Source: Thermosynechococcus sp. (GTDB taxonomy: Bacteria > Cyanobacteriota > Cyanobacteriia > Thermosynechococcales > Thermosynechococcaceae). Taken from it: a stretch of DNA of 64,000 nucleotides. Made by a program: the position numbers and the translations under genes. Below the pieces are notes generated by a model. It was given only the letters and a program-made list of their open reading frames with translations, searched no databases and was not told the origin of the DNA. Shown piece by piece: positions 1 through 9,608 of this stretch. The DNA lies in assembly GCF_025999095.1 (NCBI RefSeq), contig NZ_AP024678.1:1891527-1955526 (forward strand), given 5' to 3'. Each line of letters opens with the position of its first letter. Position 1 is the stretch's first letter.

Positions 1-1
1 G

Positions 2-1015
2 GGCTTGCTGGCCAGTTGTGGCCTTGCGGGAACGGTGAGTCAAATTGATGTCTATGGCCCACCGACCTTGGATCGCTACATTGCCAGTTGTTTGCGCTGG
101 TCAGTGATGCGGCTTCCCTACAAGTTGCAAGTGCATACAGTGGAGCCCGGGGAAGTCTTTAGCGATGGCGAGTTTACGGTGACCTGTCGGCTGCTGCATC
201 ACCGTGTTCCCGCCTTTGGCTACCGGGTGACTGAGGGCGATCGCCCCGGTCGGTTTCATGTGGAAAAAGCCCAAGCCCTGGGGATTCCCTTTGGCCCGCT
301 GTATGGTCAACTCAAGCAGGGAAAAACCATCACTTTAGAGGATGGCCGCACCTTTGATGGTCGCGACTTCTGCGATCCACCGCAGCGAGGACGCAGTATG
401 GTCTATTGCACCGATACCGTCTTTTGTGATAGTGCCGTCGAGTTGTCCCAGCAGGCGGATGTCCTCATTCACGAAGCCACCTTTTCCCATCAGGAAGCGA
501 ATCTGGCCTTTGCCCGCCTCCACTCCACCTCCACCATGGCGGCGCAGGTAGCAGCGTTTGCCCAAGTGAAATTGCTCTTTCTCACCCACTTTAGCGCCCG
601 CTACGCCCCCGGCAACCCTGTGCAGGTGGAGGATCTGTTGGCAGAAGCCCAAGCCATTTTCCCTAATACCCGCTTGGCGCGGGATTTTCTCCACTACGCG
701 ATTCCCCGCGCTGGCCAAATCCGTGAGGACATGCCCCCTAGCCATCAGGACAGTCCTGCTGTGGCTCATACAGACACTTTGGATGCAACCCTAGAGCCAC
801 TTGCGGCGCAAACCGTTGCTCCCGATCCAAAAAATGGGCCGGCGATCGCCATCAACCGTGCTACTCGCCACCAGATGCAACAAAAGCTAGGAATTGACGC
901 CACCACAGCCAACGCGATTTTAGAGCGACGGCGGCGGCAAAAGTTTACCTGCCTTGAGGAATTGGAACGCCTCTACCCCCAGGTGGCCTGGGCGACTCTC
1001 AATGTGCAGTTCTAA
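2..1015 (+). CDS. rnz: Ribonuclease Z, 5'-truncated by the window edge, with C-terminal HhH extension
   Basis: tRNA 3'-processing endonuclease of the metallo-beta-lactamase fold. The reading frame is open from base 2, so the N-terminus and the main HxHxDH metal motif lie outside the window. The visible part begins at the LLASCGL segment that directly follows that motif in cyanobacterial RNase Z. Also visible are the LLHHRVPAFGYR substrate-arm region, YCTDT, LIHEATF, the HSTSTMAAQ segment and LTHFSARYAP, which carry later metal ligands. The usual protein ends soon after the IPRAGQ region. Here about 95 residues follow: a Pro/Asp-rich linker and then a segment (INRATRHQMQQ to CLEELERL) that reads like a ComEA-type helix-hairpin-helix. 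Identity as RNase Z is secure; the role of the tail is unknown. Confidence 0.93.
   Translation, partial: GLLASCGLAGTVSQIDVYGPPTLDRYIASCLRWSVMRLPYKLQVHTVEPGEVFSDGEFTVTCRLLHHRVPAFGYRVTEGDRPGRFHVEKAQALGIPFGPLYGQLKQGKTITLEDGRTFDGRDFCDPPQRGRSMVYCTDTVFCDSAVELSQQADVLIHEATFSHQEANLAFARLHSTSTMAAQVAAFAQVKLLFLTHFSARYAPGNPVQVEDLLAEAQAIFPNTRLARDFLHYAIPRAGQIREDMPPSHQDSPAVAHTDTLDATLEPLAAQTVAPDPKNGPAIAINRATRHQMQQKLGIDATTANAILERRRRQKFTCLEELERLYPQVAWATLNVQF
842..849. repeat. HIP1 octamer (example of a window-wide repeat)
   Basis: GCGATCGC, the highly iterated palindrome typical of many cyanobacterial genomes. It occurs throughout the window, within genes and gaps; other exact sites I checked are 1292-1299, 3661-3668, 14450-14457, 36144-36151 and 57198-57205. 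I have not counted them all. The palindrome reads the same on both strands. Confidence 0.9.
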
Positions 1016-1165
1016 AGACTGGGCCCCTTCCTCTACCAGCCTGTTGCCCCCTATTTCCCAAATGCAGCAGCTCAGCAGCACAAAGGCCCTACACCGCATC
1101 ATTGGCTACAATAGCTCTAGGGAGTTCACCATTTTGCCGTTGATTCTTGGGAGCGGCGCCTGCCC

Positions 1166-2335
1166 ATGCAACTGTATTTTGACTATGGAGCGACAACCCC
1201 CTGTCGGCCTGAGGCGATAGCGGCGATGGTGGCCGCCTATGAGCAGCAGTGGGGCAACCCCGCCAGTATTCATGAGTGGGGGCAGCGATCAGCGATCGCC
1301 CTGGAACAGGCACGGATGCAGGTGGCGGCGCTGATTCATGCCCAAGCCGATGAGATCATCTTTACCTCTGGGGGCACAGAAGCCGATAACCTTGCCCTGT
1401 GGGGAGTGTGCCAGCGCTACCGCCAACCTCAGCATTTAATTATTTCAGCGGTTGAGCATGCGGCGGTGGCTAAACCGGCTGCTGCCCTTGAAGCCCAAGG
1501 CTGGCAGGTGACGCGCTTGCCGGTGAATCACTGGGGACAGGTGGAACCTGCTCAACTGCGGCAGGCACTTCAACCGAATACGGTTTTGGTCTCCATTATC
1601 TACGGCCAAAGTGAGGTGGGCACCCTCCAACCCATTGCCGAGCTGGCAGCCATTTGCCAAGAGGTAGGGGTGCTTTTCCATACAGATGCGGTGCAAGTGG
1701 CGGGGCGAGTTCCCTTGGATGTGCGACGCTTGGGGGTGGATTTACTCTCGCTGTCTAGTCATAAAATTTATGGCCCTCAGGGGGCGGGGGCGCTCTATGT
1801 GCGATCGGGGGTGGCCTTAGAACCGCTCTTGCGCGGTGGTGGACAAGAACTTGGCCTGAGGGCAGGAACGCAGGCAGTGCCGACCCTCGTGGGTTTTGGG
1901 GTGGCGGCGGCGTGGGCAGCCACTGAACTCGCAGTAGAACCAATGCGCCTTGCCCAATTGCGCGATCGCCTGTGGCAGCAGTTACAGGATCATCCCCAAG
2001 TGGCACAAACGGGACATCCCTGGCAGCGACTGCCCCATCATCTGAGTTTGATTGTGCGCGATCGCCACGGCCAGCCCTTGAATGGCAAAACCTTTGTCCG
2101 GCAACTCAACCTTGCGGGCATTGGCATTAGTGCCGGATCCGCCTGTCAAAGTGGCCAAACCCAACCGAGCCCAACCCTCTTGGCCATGGGCTACGATCCT
2201 GAAACCGCCAAAGCAGGGATTCGTATTACCTTGGGGCGAGAGACCACCGCTGCCGATGTGGATTGGTTAGCCATGGTGCTACGGCAGTATCTTGCAGAGG
2301 CGATCGCTCCCCCCTTAACGGTATCCATTTCCTAG
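1166..2335 (+). CDS. Cysteine desulfurase, IscS/NifS family
   Basis: PLP enzyme that takes sulfur from L-cysteine as an enzyme persulfide for Fe-S clusters and other thio-cofactors; cytoplasmic. The 389-residue protein has the family length and motifs: FTSGGTEADN (residues 67-76), the VEH histidine H97, the PLP lysine K200 in SSHKIYGPQG, and the catalytic loop SAGSACQSG with C327. The ATG start gives the standard YFDYGATTP N-terminus. Cyanobacteria usually carry several desulfurases (SufS, IscS1, IscS2), and I cannot say which one this is. It stands alone rather than in a suf or isc operon; the next gene starts 8 bases downstream. Confidence 0.93.
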   Translation: MQLYFDYGATTPCRPEAIAAMVAAYEQQWGNPASIHEWGQRSAIALEQARMQVAALIHAQADEIIFTSGGTEADNLALWGVCQRYRQPQHLIISAVEHAAVAKPAAALEAQGWQVTRLPVNHWGQVEPAQLRQALQPNTVLVSIIYGQSEVGTLQPIAELAAICQEVGVLFHTDAVQVAGRVPLDVRRLGVDLLSLSSHKIYGPQGAGALYVRSGVALEPLLRGGGQELGLRAGTQAVPTLVGFGVAAAWAATELAVEPMRLAQLRDRLWQQLQDHPQVAQTGHPWQRLPHHLSLIVRDRHGQPLNGKTFVRQLNLAGIGISAGSACQSGQTQPSPTLLAMGYDPETAKAGIRITLGRETTAADVDWLAMVLRQYLAEAIAPPLTVSIS

Positions 2336-2343
2336 GATGCATC

Positions 2344-2793
2344 ATGGTGTGGGCAGCATTATCTGCACAGGGGACTTGGGTACTGGCTAGCTACGGCGCA
2401 GTGGCGACGTTAATTCTGCTGTGGACGATTCTGCGATCGCTACGGCACCCATCCCAAAACGCCACCCTTGAGGCCGAATTGGCACGGCTAGAAAATTACT
2501 GCACTCAACTCCAGCAGCAACTTCAGGCAATAACTGCGGAAAATCAACAATTACGAGCAGAGCGCGATTACTGGCAACAGCAGCATCAAAGCCTCAATGA
2601 TCAACTCACCACCCTAGAAGCCACCTATCAGCAACTGGAGATGAACCTTCAACGCCTCGAACAGGAGCGCGATCGCCTGCAACAGGCCCTGGCACAGCCC
2701 GCCGACTGGTGGCAGGAAATCACCAAAAATTATCAAAGTTGGTGGGAAAGCCTCCCCTTTCTTCCCCATGAGGATACCAGCAGCACATCCTAA
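2344..2793 (+). CDS. Membrane-anchored coiled-coil protein
   Basis: I recognise no named family. The 149-residue protein has one N-terminal membrane segment (about residues 11-28, WVLASYGAVATLILLWTIL) followed by a long Gln/Glu/Leu-rich coiled coil (about residues 38-125) and a short Trp-rich tail. An in-frame upstream start at 2263 would overlap the cysteine desulfurase gene by about 70 bases, so ATG 2344, 8 bases after that gene, is preferred. The 3' end shares four bases with the stop of the convergent gene on the other strand. A structural or scaffolding role would be a guess. Confidence 0.7.
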   Translation: MVWAALSAQGTWVLASYGAVATLILLWTILRSLRHPSQNATLEAELARLENYCTQLQQQLQAITAENQQLRAERDYWQQQHQSLNDQLTTLEATYQQLEMNLQRLEQERDRLQQALAQPADWWQEITKNYQSWWESLPFLPHEDTSSTS

Positions 2794-5700
2794 GGCAGGC
2801 GATCAATGGGCAATGGCGGATAGAAGAAGTACCCTTGGCCATACAGACAGCCGAGATCCATTAATTGGGCGGCTTGAACCGCCGTTTCCACGCCTTCGGC
2901 AACCACATCTAAACGTAGACTCTTGCCTAGGGCAATCACGGCACCAATAATTTCCTGTGCCGCTCGGCTTTCCTCTAAGCTCTGGACAAAGGAGCGATCA
3001 ATTTTCAGGGCGTGGATGGGTAACTGATGCAACCGACTCAGGGAGGAATAACCCGTGCCAAAATCATCAATGTTGAGGGCAACCCCCAGCTGTTGCAGTT
3101 CCTCGGCCACCTGCAATGTGGCTTCAAGGTTGCGGATCATTGTCGTTTCAGTAATCTCCAGATGGAGGAGATGGGGGGGCAATTGGGCACTGCGCAGCAC
3201 TGCCAAAATATCACTGACAAAGTTGGCATCCACCAGTTGTTGAGGCGAGATATTAATGGCCAAGTTCATGGCCTGGCGATGGCTGTCCTGTTGCCGCCAC
3301 TGGCTGAATTGCTGGATGGCGCGTTCAAGGACCTGCCGGCCAAGGCTAACGATGAGACCTGCCTGCTCCGCCAGGGTGATAAATTCACTGGGCGGAATTC
3401 CACCTTTTGCGGGGTCAAACCAGCGGCTGAGGGCCTCAAGTCCTACAATTGCCCCCGTATTCATCTCAACAATGGGCTGGAAATACACCTGTAACTCACT
3501 GTTGGCGATCGCCTGATGCAGTTGGCTCTCAAGGGTAAAGCAACTTTGGGCCTGGGTGTGCATTTGCGGGTCAAAGATGCGACACTGCCCCAGTCCCTGT
3601 TTTTTTGCTTGGTACATGGCAATGTCCGCATCCCGCAGGAGGGTAGCGGCAGAGGCGGCGGCGCGATCGCTAAAGGCCACGCCAATACTGGCACTCAAGC
3701 TTAACAAGTGACCATCAATGATCAGGGGTTCCTGAATTACCCGCTCTAGGTCAGCAACCCGCGCTTGCACTTGTGCCACCATCTGTTCGGGATCAAGGTC
3801 TTCACAGAGGACCACAAATTCATCCCCACTCAGGTGAGCTAAGGTATCCCCCTCACGCACCACACTCTGCATTCGCTGGGCAAGGGTCATGAGTACTTGG
3901 TCACCGGCTTGGTGTCCCAAGCTATCGTTAACCCGCTTGAAGCGATCAATATCAATGAAAACAACAGCAAAGGGGCGATCGCCATGGCGTTGATATCGTC
4001 GCCAACAATGCTGCAATCGCTCCTGGAGGAGGGTACGATTGGGAAGTCCCGTCAGGGGATCGTGGAGAGCATCGTGAATAAGCTGCTCCTCCATTTGTTT
4101 GCGGCGGGTAATATCACGCCCCACACATTGATACTCCACACAGCGCCCATGGTGATCAAAAAAGGCACGTGTTGTCCATTCAAACCAGGCAAGCTGTCCT
4201 GTATTTAATGTCACAGCGCATTCAATGGTGCTGATGGGCTGCGCTGGGCTGAGGGTTTGCAGATGCTGTTGAAAGCGTTGCTGGGTCACAGGATCAAAGG
4301 GATGTTGGAGGACCTCTCCCAGATCACAACTCACGCCCACCTCAGCCAGATAGCGAAAGAAGGCGGGATTGCCAAAGGTCAGATGTCCCTCAGGCGTGCA
4401 GCGATAGAGCAGTTCTGTCTGCGCCTCGAGAACCCGCCGATAGCGCTCTTTTTCCTGATGTAGGGCACTCACTAATTCAGCGCGGTGAATACCAAAGCCC
4501 AGTTGTTCCCCCAGTTGGCGGATCAGTTCCACCTCGTCATTGGCCCAAGGCCGCGCAGAAGAGCAGTGGTGGCACAGAAATAATCCCCAGAGGCGTTCCT
4601 CCTCAATAATCGGTACTGTTAATAGGGCACGCACCTGCAATTGGCTGAGAAAATCGCGGTGACACTGAGCGATTGTGGCGGTGTTAATATCCGCAAGCGC
4701 CAGCACTCGCCCTTGCAGGTAGGCTTCGGCAGCCTCGCGTTGAAAACAAGGGTCGCAAAATGTACGGTTGAGGAGGGAAAACTGCGGTGCTGCAACGGAC
4801 TCGGCCACCACTTCCCCTCTGCCGTCAGCGTAGAACTGGAAAATGAGGGTGCGATCTACATTCAAGAGTTGGCGGATTTCTTCAAGGGCGGTTTTGAGAA
4901 CGGTTTCTACATCTAATGAGCGGCGGATTTTGATGGTCAGACGATGCAGGAGTTCGGCTTGAGTTTGCCGCCGCTGCAACAAGGTACTGGAGTCCACCTG
5001 CAGTGTAATGGCCAAACCACGGCTGGTGGGAAATACCCGTACGGCGAACCACTGGTTGAGCCCCTCATAAAAGGCGTCAAATTGGACGGGAGTCTGCTGT
5101 GTCATTGCCCGCCGACATTGCTCCTCAAAAATCGAGTTGCGGGCATCGGGGAAGAACTCCCAGAGGTTTTTTCCTAGCATTTGTGAGGCGGGTTTGCCCA
5201 CCAAGCGGCAGAGATTGCCATTGACATAAATAACCGTAAAATCATGATCGACCTCAAAGAAGTGATCGGACAGGCTCTCTAAAATGTCACTCACTTGGCT
5301 GTAGGCCGCTTGCAGGCGATCGCCAGATGGCTGCTGCTCAGTCACATCCCGCGCCGCGGCGTAAATTCGACCCTGGCTCAGCAGTCCTTGCCATTCATAC
5401 CAGCGGTAGTCTCCCCCCTGGGTGCGCAGGCGAATCGTGTGGTTTGTGATTTGCTCGCCGGCAAGGAGACGTTGCTGCATTTCTCGATGGCGGGAGCGAT
5501 CGCCCGGATGCAGAAATTCCTCAAACTTTGCCCCCATCACCTGATTTAGGTCATAGCCTAGGCAGGTTTGCCAATATTGATTCACCCGCCGCAGCCGTCC
5601 CTCAGTATCGGCGATCATAAATAGCGCGAGGGAAGAGCCAAAGAAATACTCTAGTTCGGCGGTCTTTTGGACAATTTCTGCTTGCAGACGGATGCGATCG

Positions 5701-6497
5701 CTAATGTCCCGCTGCACGCCAAAGTGGCCAATAATTTCCCGATTTTCGTTGTACAGACAAACGTAATTCCCTTCTATCCAAAAAGAGCTACCGTCGTGGC
5801 GGTGCAGCTCAAGTTCAGTGTGAAAGTGGCCCAAATCAAAGAGGGCTCGCCACAAGCGTTTAGCCAGTTCCAAATCCTCCTTAAAGCACAGGCGCGGTGT
5901 CAGGCCAATCAACGCTTGGGGGGGCAATTGATACTGCTGGGCAAAGGCATTGTTGACACGGGTAAGCCGCTGATGATCAAAGACATACTCCAATACGTCC
6001 TCTTTATTGACCGTGTCATCCCAGCGAATAGGCTGATCCAACATCATGAAAAAGCAGGCCTCAAGGGACTGCTGAAAAAAGGTTTCTAAGAGTTTCTGAT
6101 TCGCTTTGAGTTCTAGTTCCAGTTGACAGCGATGCGTAATATCCCGCGATGTTGTCACTAAAAATAAAACATTTCCCGCTTCATCACAAATGGGTTGAAT
6201 GCAGGTTTCTAACCAAACATAGCCACCACTTTTTTTCCGCATGCGATAGGTTTCTGTCAAATTGGCGCTGCCCTTTAGGGCGAGGGCGTGGGCGCCACTG
6301 CGAATTCGCTCAGCATCCTCAGGGTGAAACAGGGTATAGGGATTTTTACCAATCAGTTCTTCAGGAGAATAGCCCAAAAGGGTTTGACTGGAGGGAGTCA
6401 CGTATAGGTAGTTGCCATCAGTTGCGTGCAAGCAAATCAGATCATCGGTGTAGTTCACCAATAATTCGGTAAAGTGCTCAAATTCGTCAATGATCAT
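2790..6497 (-). CDS. sesC: Multi-PAS / cyanobacteriochrome GAF / GGDEF / EAL protein, SesC-like
   Basis: Predicted soluble light-responsive enzyme that makes and degrades cyclic di-GMP. Order over 1235 residues: PAS about 8-122, PAS about 135-268, PAS about 280-388, PAS about 400-505, GAF about 525-675, PAS about 690-800, GGDEF about 805-975, EAL about 985-1235. The GAF has the DXCF motif (DPCF, 582-585, C584) and the bilin-attachment pair C612-H613, followed by QVRALLTVPI, so it looks like a DXCF cyanobacteriochrome. The cyclase site reads SGDEF (890-894), with a RxxD inhibitory site REGD (881-884) five residues upstream. EAL (1021-1023), LEITET, DDFGTGYSSL and VAEGVET are all kept, so both activities look intact. 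Domain order and neighbourhood fit SesC (Tlr0911) of Thermosynechococcus; that orthology is from memory. Confidence 0.88.
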   Translation of the reverse strand: MIIDEFEHFTELLVNYTDDLICLHATDGNYLYVTPSSQTLLGYSPEELIGKNPYTLFHPEDAERIRSGAHALALKGSANLTETYRMRKKSGGYVWLETCIQPICDEAGNVLFLVTTSRDITHRCQLELELKANQKLLETFFQQSLEACFFMMLDQPIRWDDTVNKEDVLEYVFDHQRLTRVNNAFAQQYQLPPQALIGLTPRLCFKEDLELAKRLWRALFDLGHFHTELELHRHDGSSFWIEGNYVCLYNENREIIGHFGVQRDISDRIRLQAEIVQKTAELEYFFGSSLALFMIADTEGRLRRVNQYWQTCLGYDLNQVMGAKFEEFLHPGDRSRHREMQQRLLAGEQITNHTIRLRTQGGDYRWYEWQGLLSQGRIYAAARDVTEQQPSGDRLQAAYSQVSDILESLSDHFFEVDHDFTVIYVNGNLCRLVGKPASQMLGKNLWEFFPDARNSIFEEQCRRAMTQQTPVQFDAFYEGLNQWFAVRVFPTSRGLAITLQVDSSTLLQRRQTQAELLHRLTIKIRRSLDVETVLKTALEEIRQLLNVDRTLIFQFYADGRGEVVAESVAAPQFSLLNRTFCDPCFQREAAEAYLQGRVLALADINTATIAQCHRDFLSQLQVRALLTVPIIEEERLWGLFLCHHCSSARPWANDEVELIRQLGEQLGFGIHRAELVSALHQEKERYRRVLEAQTELLYRCTPEGHLTFGNPAFFRYLAEVGVSCDLGEVLQHPFDPVTQQRFQQHLQTLSPAQPISTIECAVTLNTGQLAWFEWTTRAFFDHHGRCVEYQCVGRDITRRKQMEEQLIHDALHDPLTGLPNRTLLQERLQHCWRRYQRHGDRPFAVVFIDIDRFKRVNDSLGHQAGDQVLMTLAQRMQSVVREGDTLAHLSGDEFVVLCEDLDPEQMVAQVQARVADLERVIQEPLIIDGHLLSLSASIGVAFSDRAAASAATLLRDADIAMYQAKKQGLGQCRIFDPQMHTQAQSCFTLESQLHQAIANSELQVYFQPIVEMNTGAIVGLEALSRWFDPAKGGIPPSEFITLAEQAGLIVSLGRQVLERAIQQFSQWRQQDSHRQAMNLAINISPQQLVDANFVSDILAVLRSAQLPPHLLHLEITETTMIRNLEATLQVAEELQQLGVALNIDDFGTGYSSLSRLHQLPIHALKIDRSFVQSLEESRAAQEIIGAVIALGKSLRLDVVAEGVETAVQAAQLMDLGCLYGQGYFFYPPLPIDRLP

Positions 6498-6629
6498 GCT
6501 TGAAAACTTCTCCCTGCCAGCACCAAAGGTGCCAAAACTTATTTTAATTCATGATCGCAGTTGAATGTTACTAATTATTAATTTATTAATTATTTGTCGA
6601 GGAGACTGCCCACCAGTTGGCACTTCCCC

Positions 6630-7031
6630 TCAGGGATAACGGCGCATATTTAAGCGAGCCGTGGTTCCCGCCTGTGGACACCGCAGGTACGGAGCATAGG
6701 TGCCACCAATGCGCCAGACGGAAATATAGCGATCGGTACGCACCCATTGAATGGTCACTTCACCACTACAGCCAAAATTACCCCCTCGATCGCGATCGCT
6801 AAAAAAGCCCCGCAGGAAGCCGTTGCCGATGGCTGTTACGGTAATTGTACCCTCATAAACTCGCCCACCCACCTCTGTGGTGTAGGGGAGAACATCCCCT
6901 GGGGTGTGGCTAAATTGATAGTCGTAGATGCGGGTCAGACCACTATCGGAAATTAGCGTTTCAGCGGCAGCTGGCAAGGCAGAGGCCACACCCAAAACTA
7001 GAGTACTCAGCAGGCCCTGTAACACCTTCAT
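6630..7031 (-). CDS. Small exported protein of unknown function
   Basis: The 133-residue protein starts MKVLQGLLSTLVLGVASALPAAAE, a good signal peptide with cleavage near ASALPAAA-E. The in-frame start 18 bases upstream would place charged residues before it, so ATG 7031 is preferred. The mature part is about 110 residues, rich in Gly, Arg and Tyr, with two cysteines (FGCSG and LRCPQ) that could form a disulfide in the periplasm. I recognise no domain. It lies between leuC and the cyanobacteriochrome gene on the same strand. The 130-base gap before the cyanobacteriochrome start is very AT-rich. Confidence 0.65.
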   Translation of the reverse strand: MKVLQGLLSTLVLGVASALPAAAETLISDSGLTRIYDYQFSHTPGDVLPYTTEVGGRVYEGTITVTAIGNGFLRGFFSDRDRGGNFGCSGEVTIQWVRTDRYISVWRIGGTYAPYLRCPQAGTTARLNMRRYP

Positions 7032-7168
7032 AGGAATGCCCCCTCTCACAACATCCCTATGATGATCCTAGACGAGACTAGAGTTTATATTTTCCCTGTC
7101 TCTCATCTCTGAAGAACTGCCTTGCCAAGACAGTGGGCGTAAAGGGGCTGATCGGGATCAACAGGCGT

Positions 7169-8572
7169 CTAAAGGAACGCTCGTACATCGGTCACTTCAC
7201 CGGCAATTGCCGCTGCTGCCACCATCGCCGGGCTCATGAGGAGAGTGCGCCCACTGGGAGAGCCCTGGCGCCCCTTGAAGTTGCGATTGGAGGAGGAGGC
7301 GCTGATTTGCCGCCCCTGCAACTTGTCGGGGTTCATGGCAAGGCACATTGAACAGCCGGGGTGGCGCCATTCAAAGCCGGCGGCTTTGAAAATGACATCT
7401 AGGCCTTCAGCTTCCGCTTGCGCTTTCACTCGTTCTGAGCCGGGCACCACAAAGGCTTTGACGCCGGGTTTGACTTTGCGCCCTTCGACAACTTTGGCCG
7501 CCTGCCGCAGGTCACTGATGCGACCATTGGTGCAACTGCCGATAAAGCAGACATCAATCTTGGTTCCTTGAATGGGCTGCCCTGGTTGCAAATCCATATA
7601 AGCATAGGCTTCGGCGGCGATCGCCCGTTCTGCTGCGGGCAAGCTCTCTAGGGTGGGCAAGGTTTCATCCACTGCAATGCTCTGGCCAGGGGTAATGCCC
7701 CAGGTCACCGTCGGTGCAATATCAGCCGCCGCAAATGTGACAACATCATCGTATTCAGCATCGGCATCACTGGCGAGCGATCGCCACCATGCCACCGCTT
7801 CGTCCCAGACTTTTCCTTGGGGGGCAAAAGGGCGTCCCCTGAGGTAGGCAAAGGTGGTTTCATCGGGGTTGACATAGCCGCAGCGGGCACCTCCCTCAAT
7901 GGCCATATTGCAGACGGTCATGCGTTCCTCCATTGAAAGTTGGCCAAAGGTGGTACCCGCAAACTCATAGGCATAGCCAACCCCACCCTTGACACCCAGG
8001 TGGCGAATAACGTGTAGGATGACATCTTTGGCATAGACCCCACTCGCAAGGGAGCCATTGACTTCCACTTTGCGCACCTTCAGCTTATTGAGGGCAAGGG
8101 TTTGGGTGGCCAAGACATCCCGCACTTGACTGGTGCCAATGCCGAAGGCGATCGCCCCAAAAGCACCGTGGGTAGAGGTGTGGCTATCGCCGCAGGCAAT
8201 TGTCATGCCCGGTTGCGTTAACCCCTGCTCCGGGGCAATGACATGGACAATGCCCTGACGACCGGAGCCAATTCCAAAAAAGGGAATATTGTGGGCACGG
8301 CAATTCGCCTCAAGGGCTTGTAGCATCTCTTCGGCCAGGGGATCCTGCAGGGGGCGCGTCACGGTATCCGTAGGGACAATGTGATCAACCGTGGCCACCG
8401 TCCGCTGCGGATACAACACCGGCAACCCGCGTTCCCGCAGCATGGCAAAGGCTTGGGGACTCGTCACTTCATGGATCAGGTGCAGGCCAATAAACAGTTG
8501 AGTTTGCCCAGAGGGCAGTGTAGCCACTGTGTGCTGCTCCCAAACCTTGTCGAAGAGTGTACCGCGACTCAT
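7169..8572 (-). CDS. leuC: 3-isopropylmalate dehydratase large subunit
   Basis: Aconitase-family subunit that converts 2-isopropylmalate to 3-isopropylmalate in leucine synthesis, working with LeuD (not in this window). The 467-residue protein has the normal length. The [4Fe-4S] ligands are C347 (FIGSCTNGR) and C407/C410 ([13 protein letters not shown]). [12 protein letters not shown] near residue 128 and RNFKGRQG near the C-terminus are substrate-side motifs. ATG 8572 gives the standard [11 protein letters not shown]-terminus. It follows gshB by 67 bases on the same strand. citramalate synthase (minus strand, 61989-63599) and acetolactate synthase small subunit (36509-37027) are other branched-chain genes in the window but are far away. 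Confidence 0.96.
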   Translation of the reverse strand: MSRGTLFDKVWEQHTVATLPSGQTQLFIGLHLIHEVTSPQAFAMLRERGLPVLYPQRTVATVDHIVPTDTVTRPLQDPLAEEMLQALEANCRAHNIPFFGIGSGRQGIVHVIAPEQGLTQPGMTIACGDSHTSTHGAFGAIAFGIGTSQVRDVLATQTLALNKLKVRKVEVNGSLASGVYAKDVILHVIRHLGVKGGVGYAYEFAGTTFGQLSMEERMTVCNMAIEGGARCGYVNPDETTFAYLRGRPFAPQGKVWDEAVAWWRSLASDADAEYDDVVTFAAADIAPTVTWGITPGQSIAVDETLPTLESLPAAERAIAAEAYAYMDLQPGQPIQGTKIDVCFIGSCTNGRISDLRQAAKVVEGRKVKPGVKAFVVPGSERVKAQAEAEGLDVIFKAAGFEWRHPGCSMCLAMNPDKLQGRQISASSSNRNFKGRQGSPSGRTLLMSPAMVAAAAIAGEVTDVRAFL

Positions 8573-8639
8573 AGACTCGTCAAAAAATCCAATTCATTAA
8601 TTATAGGCAAAAGCAAGAAAGTCACATCTCCTGAGTGGT

Positions 8640-9608
8640 TTAGGTTGAATGTGAGCCAAGGAGCCAAGCCATCACCTGTTGACCGAGGCAAGTCCCATTG
8701 AGGCGATCAATTTCGCGAACACCAGTGGGGCTAGTCACATTCACTTCTGTTAAGTAGCCGCCGATAACATCAATGCCAACAAAATAGAGGCCATCACGTT
8801 GGAGGGCCGGAGCAAGGGTTTGACAAATCTGGCGATCGCGCTCCGTAATCTCTGCGGCTGCCACGCGCCCACCTGTGGCCATATTGCCCCGAAATTCGTC
8901 CCCTGTGGGAATCCGGTTAACGGCACCGATCGGTTCGCCGTTGAGGAGAATAATCCGTTTGTCCCCATCCTTGGCCGCGGGTAGGTACTCCTGCAGCATC
9001 ACAGGCAGTTGTCCCCGTTGGGTACTGATTTCAATCATGGAGTTGAGGTTGCGATCGCCCGCCTGCAAAAAGAGAATGCCTTCGCCCCCTTTGCCCCCCA
9101 AGGGTTTGAGCACTGCCATGCCCTGCTGCTGCACAAATTCACGAATGCGCTGCTTGTCTGCAGTGACAATGGTCTTGGGAATGACACTGGTAAATTGCAG
9201 GGCATACATCTTTTCATTGGCCTGGCGTAGTCCTGCTGGCGAGTTGAGGACAAGGGTGGTTTGGGGATCGACTAAATCAAGACAGTAGGTGGCATAGAGG
9301 TAGGCGGTGGTGACGGGCGGATCCTTGCGCATCCACACCGCTCGGAAGGTATTGAGGGGGCGCCATTGGACTGCACCCGGCTGAAACCAGGGTTGGGGAA
9401 TCTGCCACTGGCCGTCCACCAGTTGCACTGGCGCTAACTGGATCGGGGTAAGCGCCGCCCATACCTGACCTTCTTGGACCAGGAGTTGGGACATCTCCGT
9501 TACCCACACCCGTGCCCCTGCCGCTTGCGCCGCCTCCATCAAGGCCACACTGGTATCGTGGCCGGGGTCAAGGCTGGCGATGGGGTCAATAATAAAGGCA
9601 ATATCCAC
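8640..9608 (-). CDS. gshB: Glutathione synthetase
   Basis: ATP-grasp enzyme joining gamma-glutamylcysteine and glycine to make glutathione in the cytoplasm. The 322-residue protein has the prokaryotic GshB layout: N-terminal MDIAFIIDPIASLDPGHDTS, VWMRKDPP near residue 92, the ATP-binding loop PLGGKGGEGI, and C-terminal GIDVIGGYLTEVNVTSPTG with metal and ATP ligands. It starts with GTG, whose first base is the last base of the glutaredoxin TAG stop, so the two genes overlap by one base and are probably translationally coupled. A glutathione-dependent reductase next to glutathione synthesis is a sensible pairing. Confidence 0.95.
   Translation of the reverse strand: MDIAFIIDPIASLDPGHDTSVALMEAAQAAGARVWVTEMSQLLVQEGQVWAALTPIQLAPVQLVDGQWQIPQPWFQPGAVQWRPLNTFRAVWMRKDPPVTTAYLYATYCLDLVDPQTTLVLNSPAGLRQANEKMYALQFTSVIPKTIVTADKQRIREFVQQQGMAVLKPLGGKGGEGILFLQAGDRNLNSMIEISTQRGQLPVMLQEYLPAAKDGDKRIILLNGEPIGAVNRIPTGDEFRGNMATGGRVAAAEITERDRQICQTLAPALQRDGLYFVGIDVIGGYLTEVNVTSPTGVREIDRLNGTCLGQQVMAWLLGSHST

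Noticed and set aside
335-769. Minus-strand frame of 144 codons inside RNase Z
   Set aside because: Shadow of the RNase Z gene; translation lacks domain character.
3027-3494. Plus-strand frame of 155 codons inside the GGDEF-EAL gene
   Set aside because: Antisense shadow of the EAL domain coding sequence.
7116-7134. Hairpin ACTGCCTT-GCC-AAGACAGT downstream of leuC
   Set aside because: One mismatch in the stem and no T-run on the minus strand, so it is not supported as a terminator.
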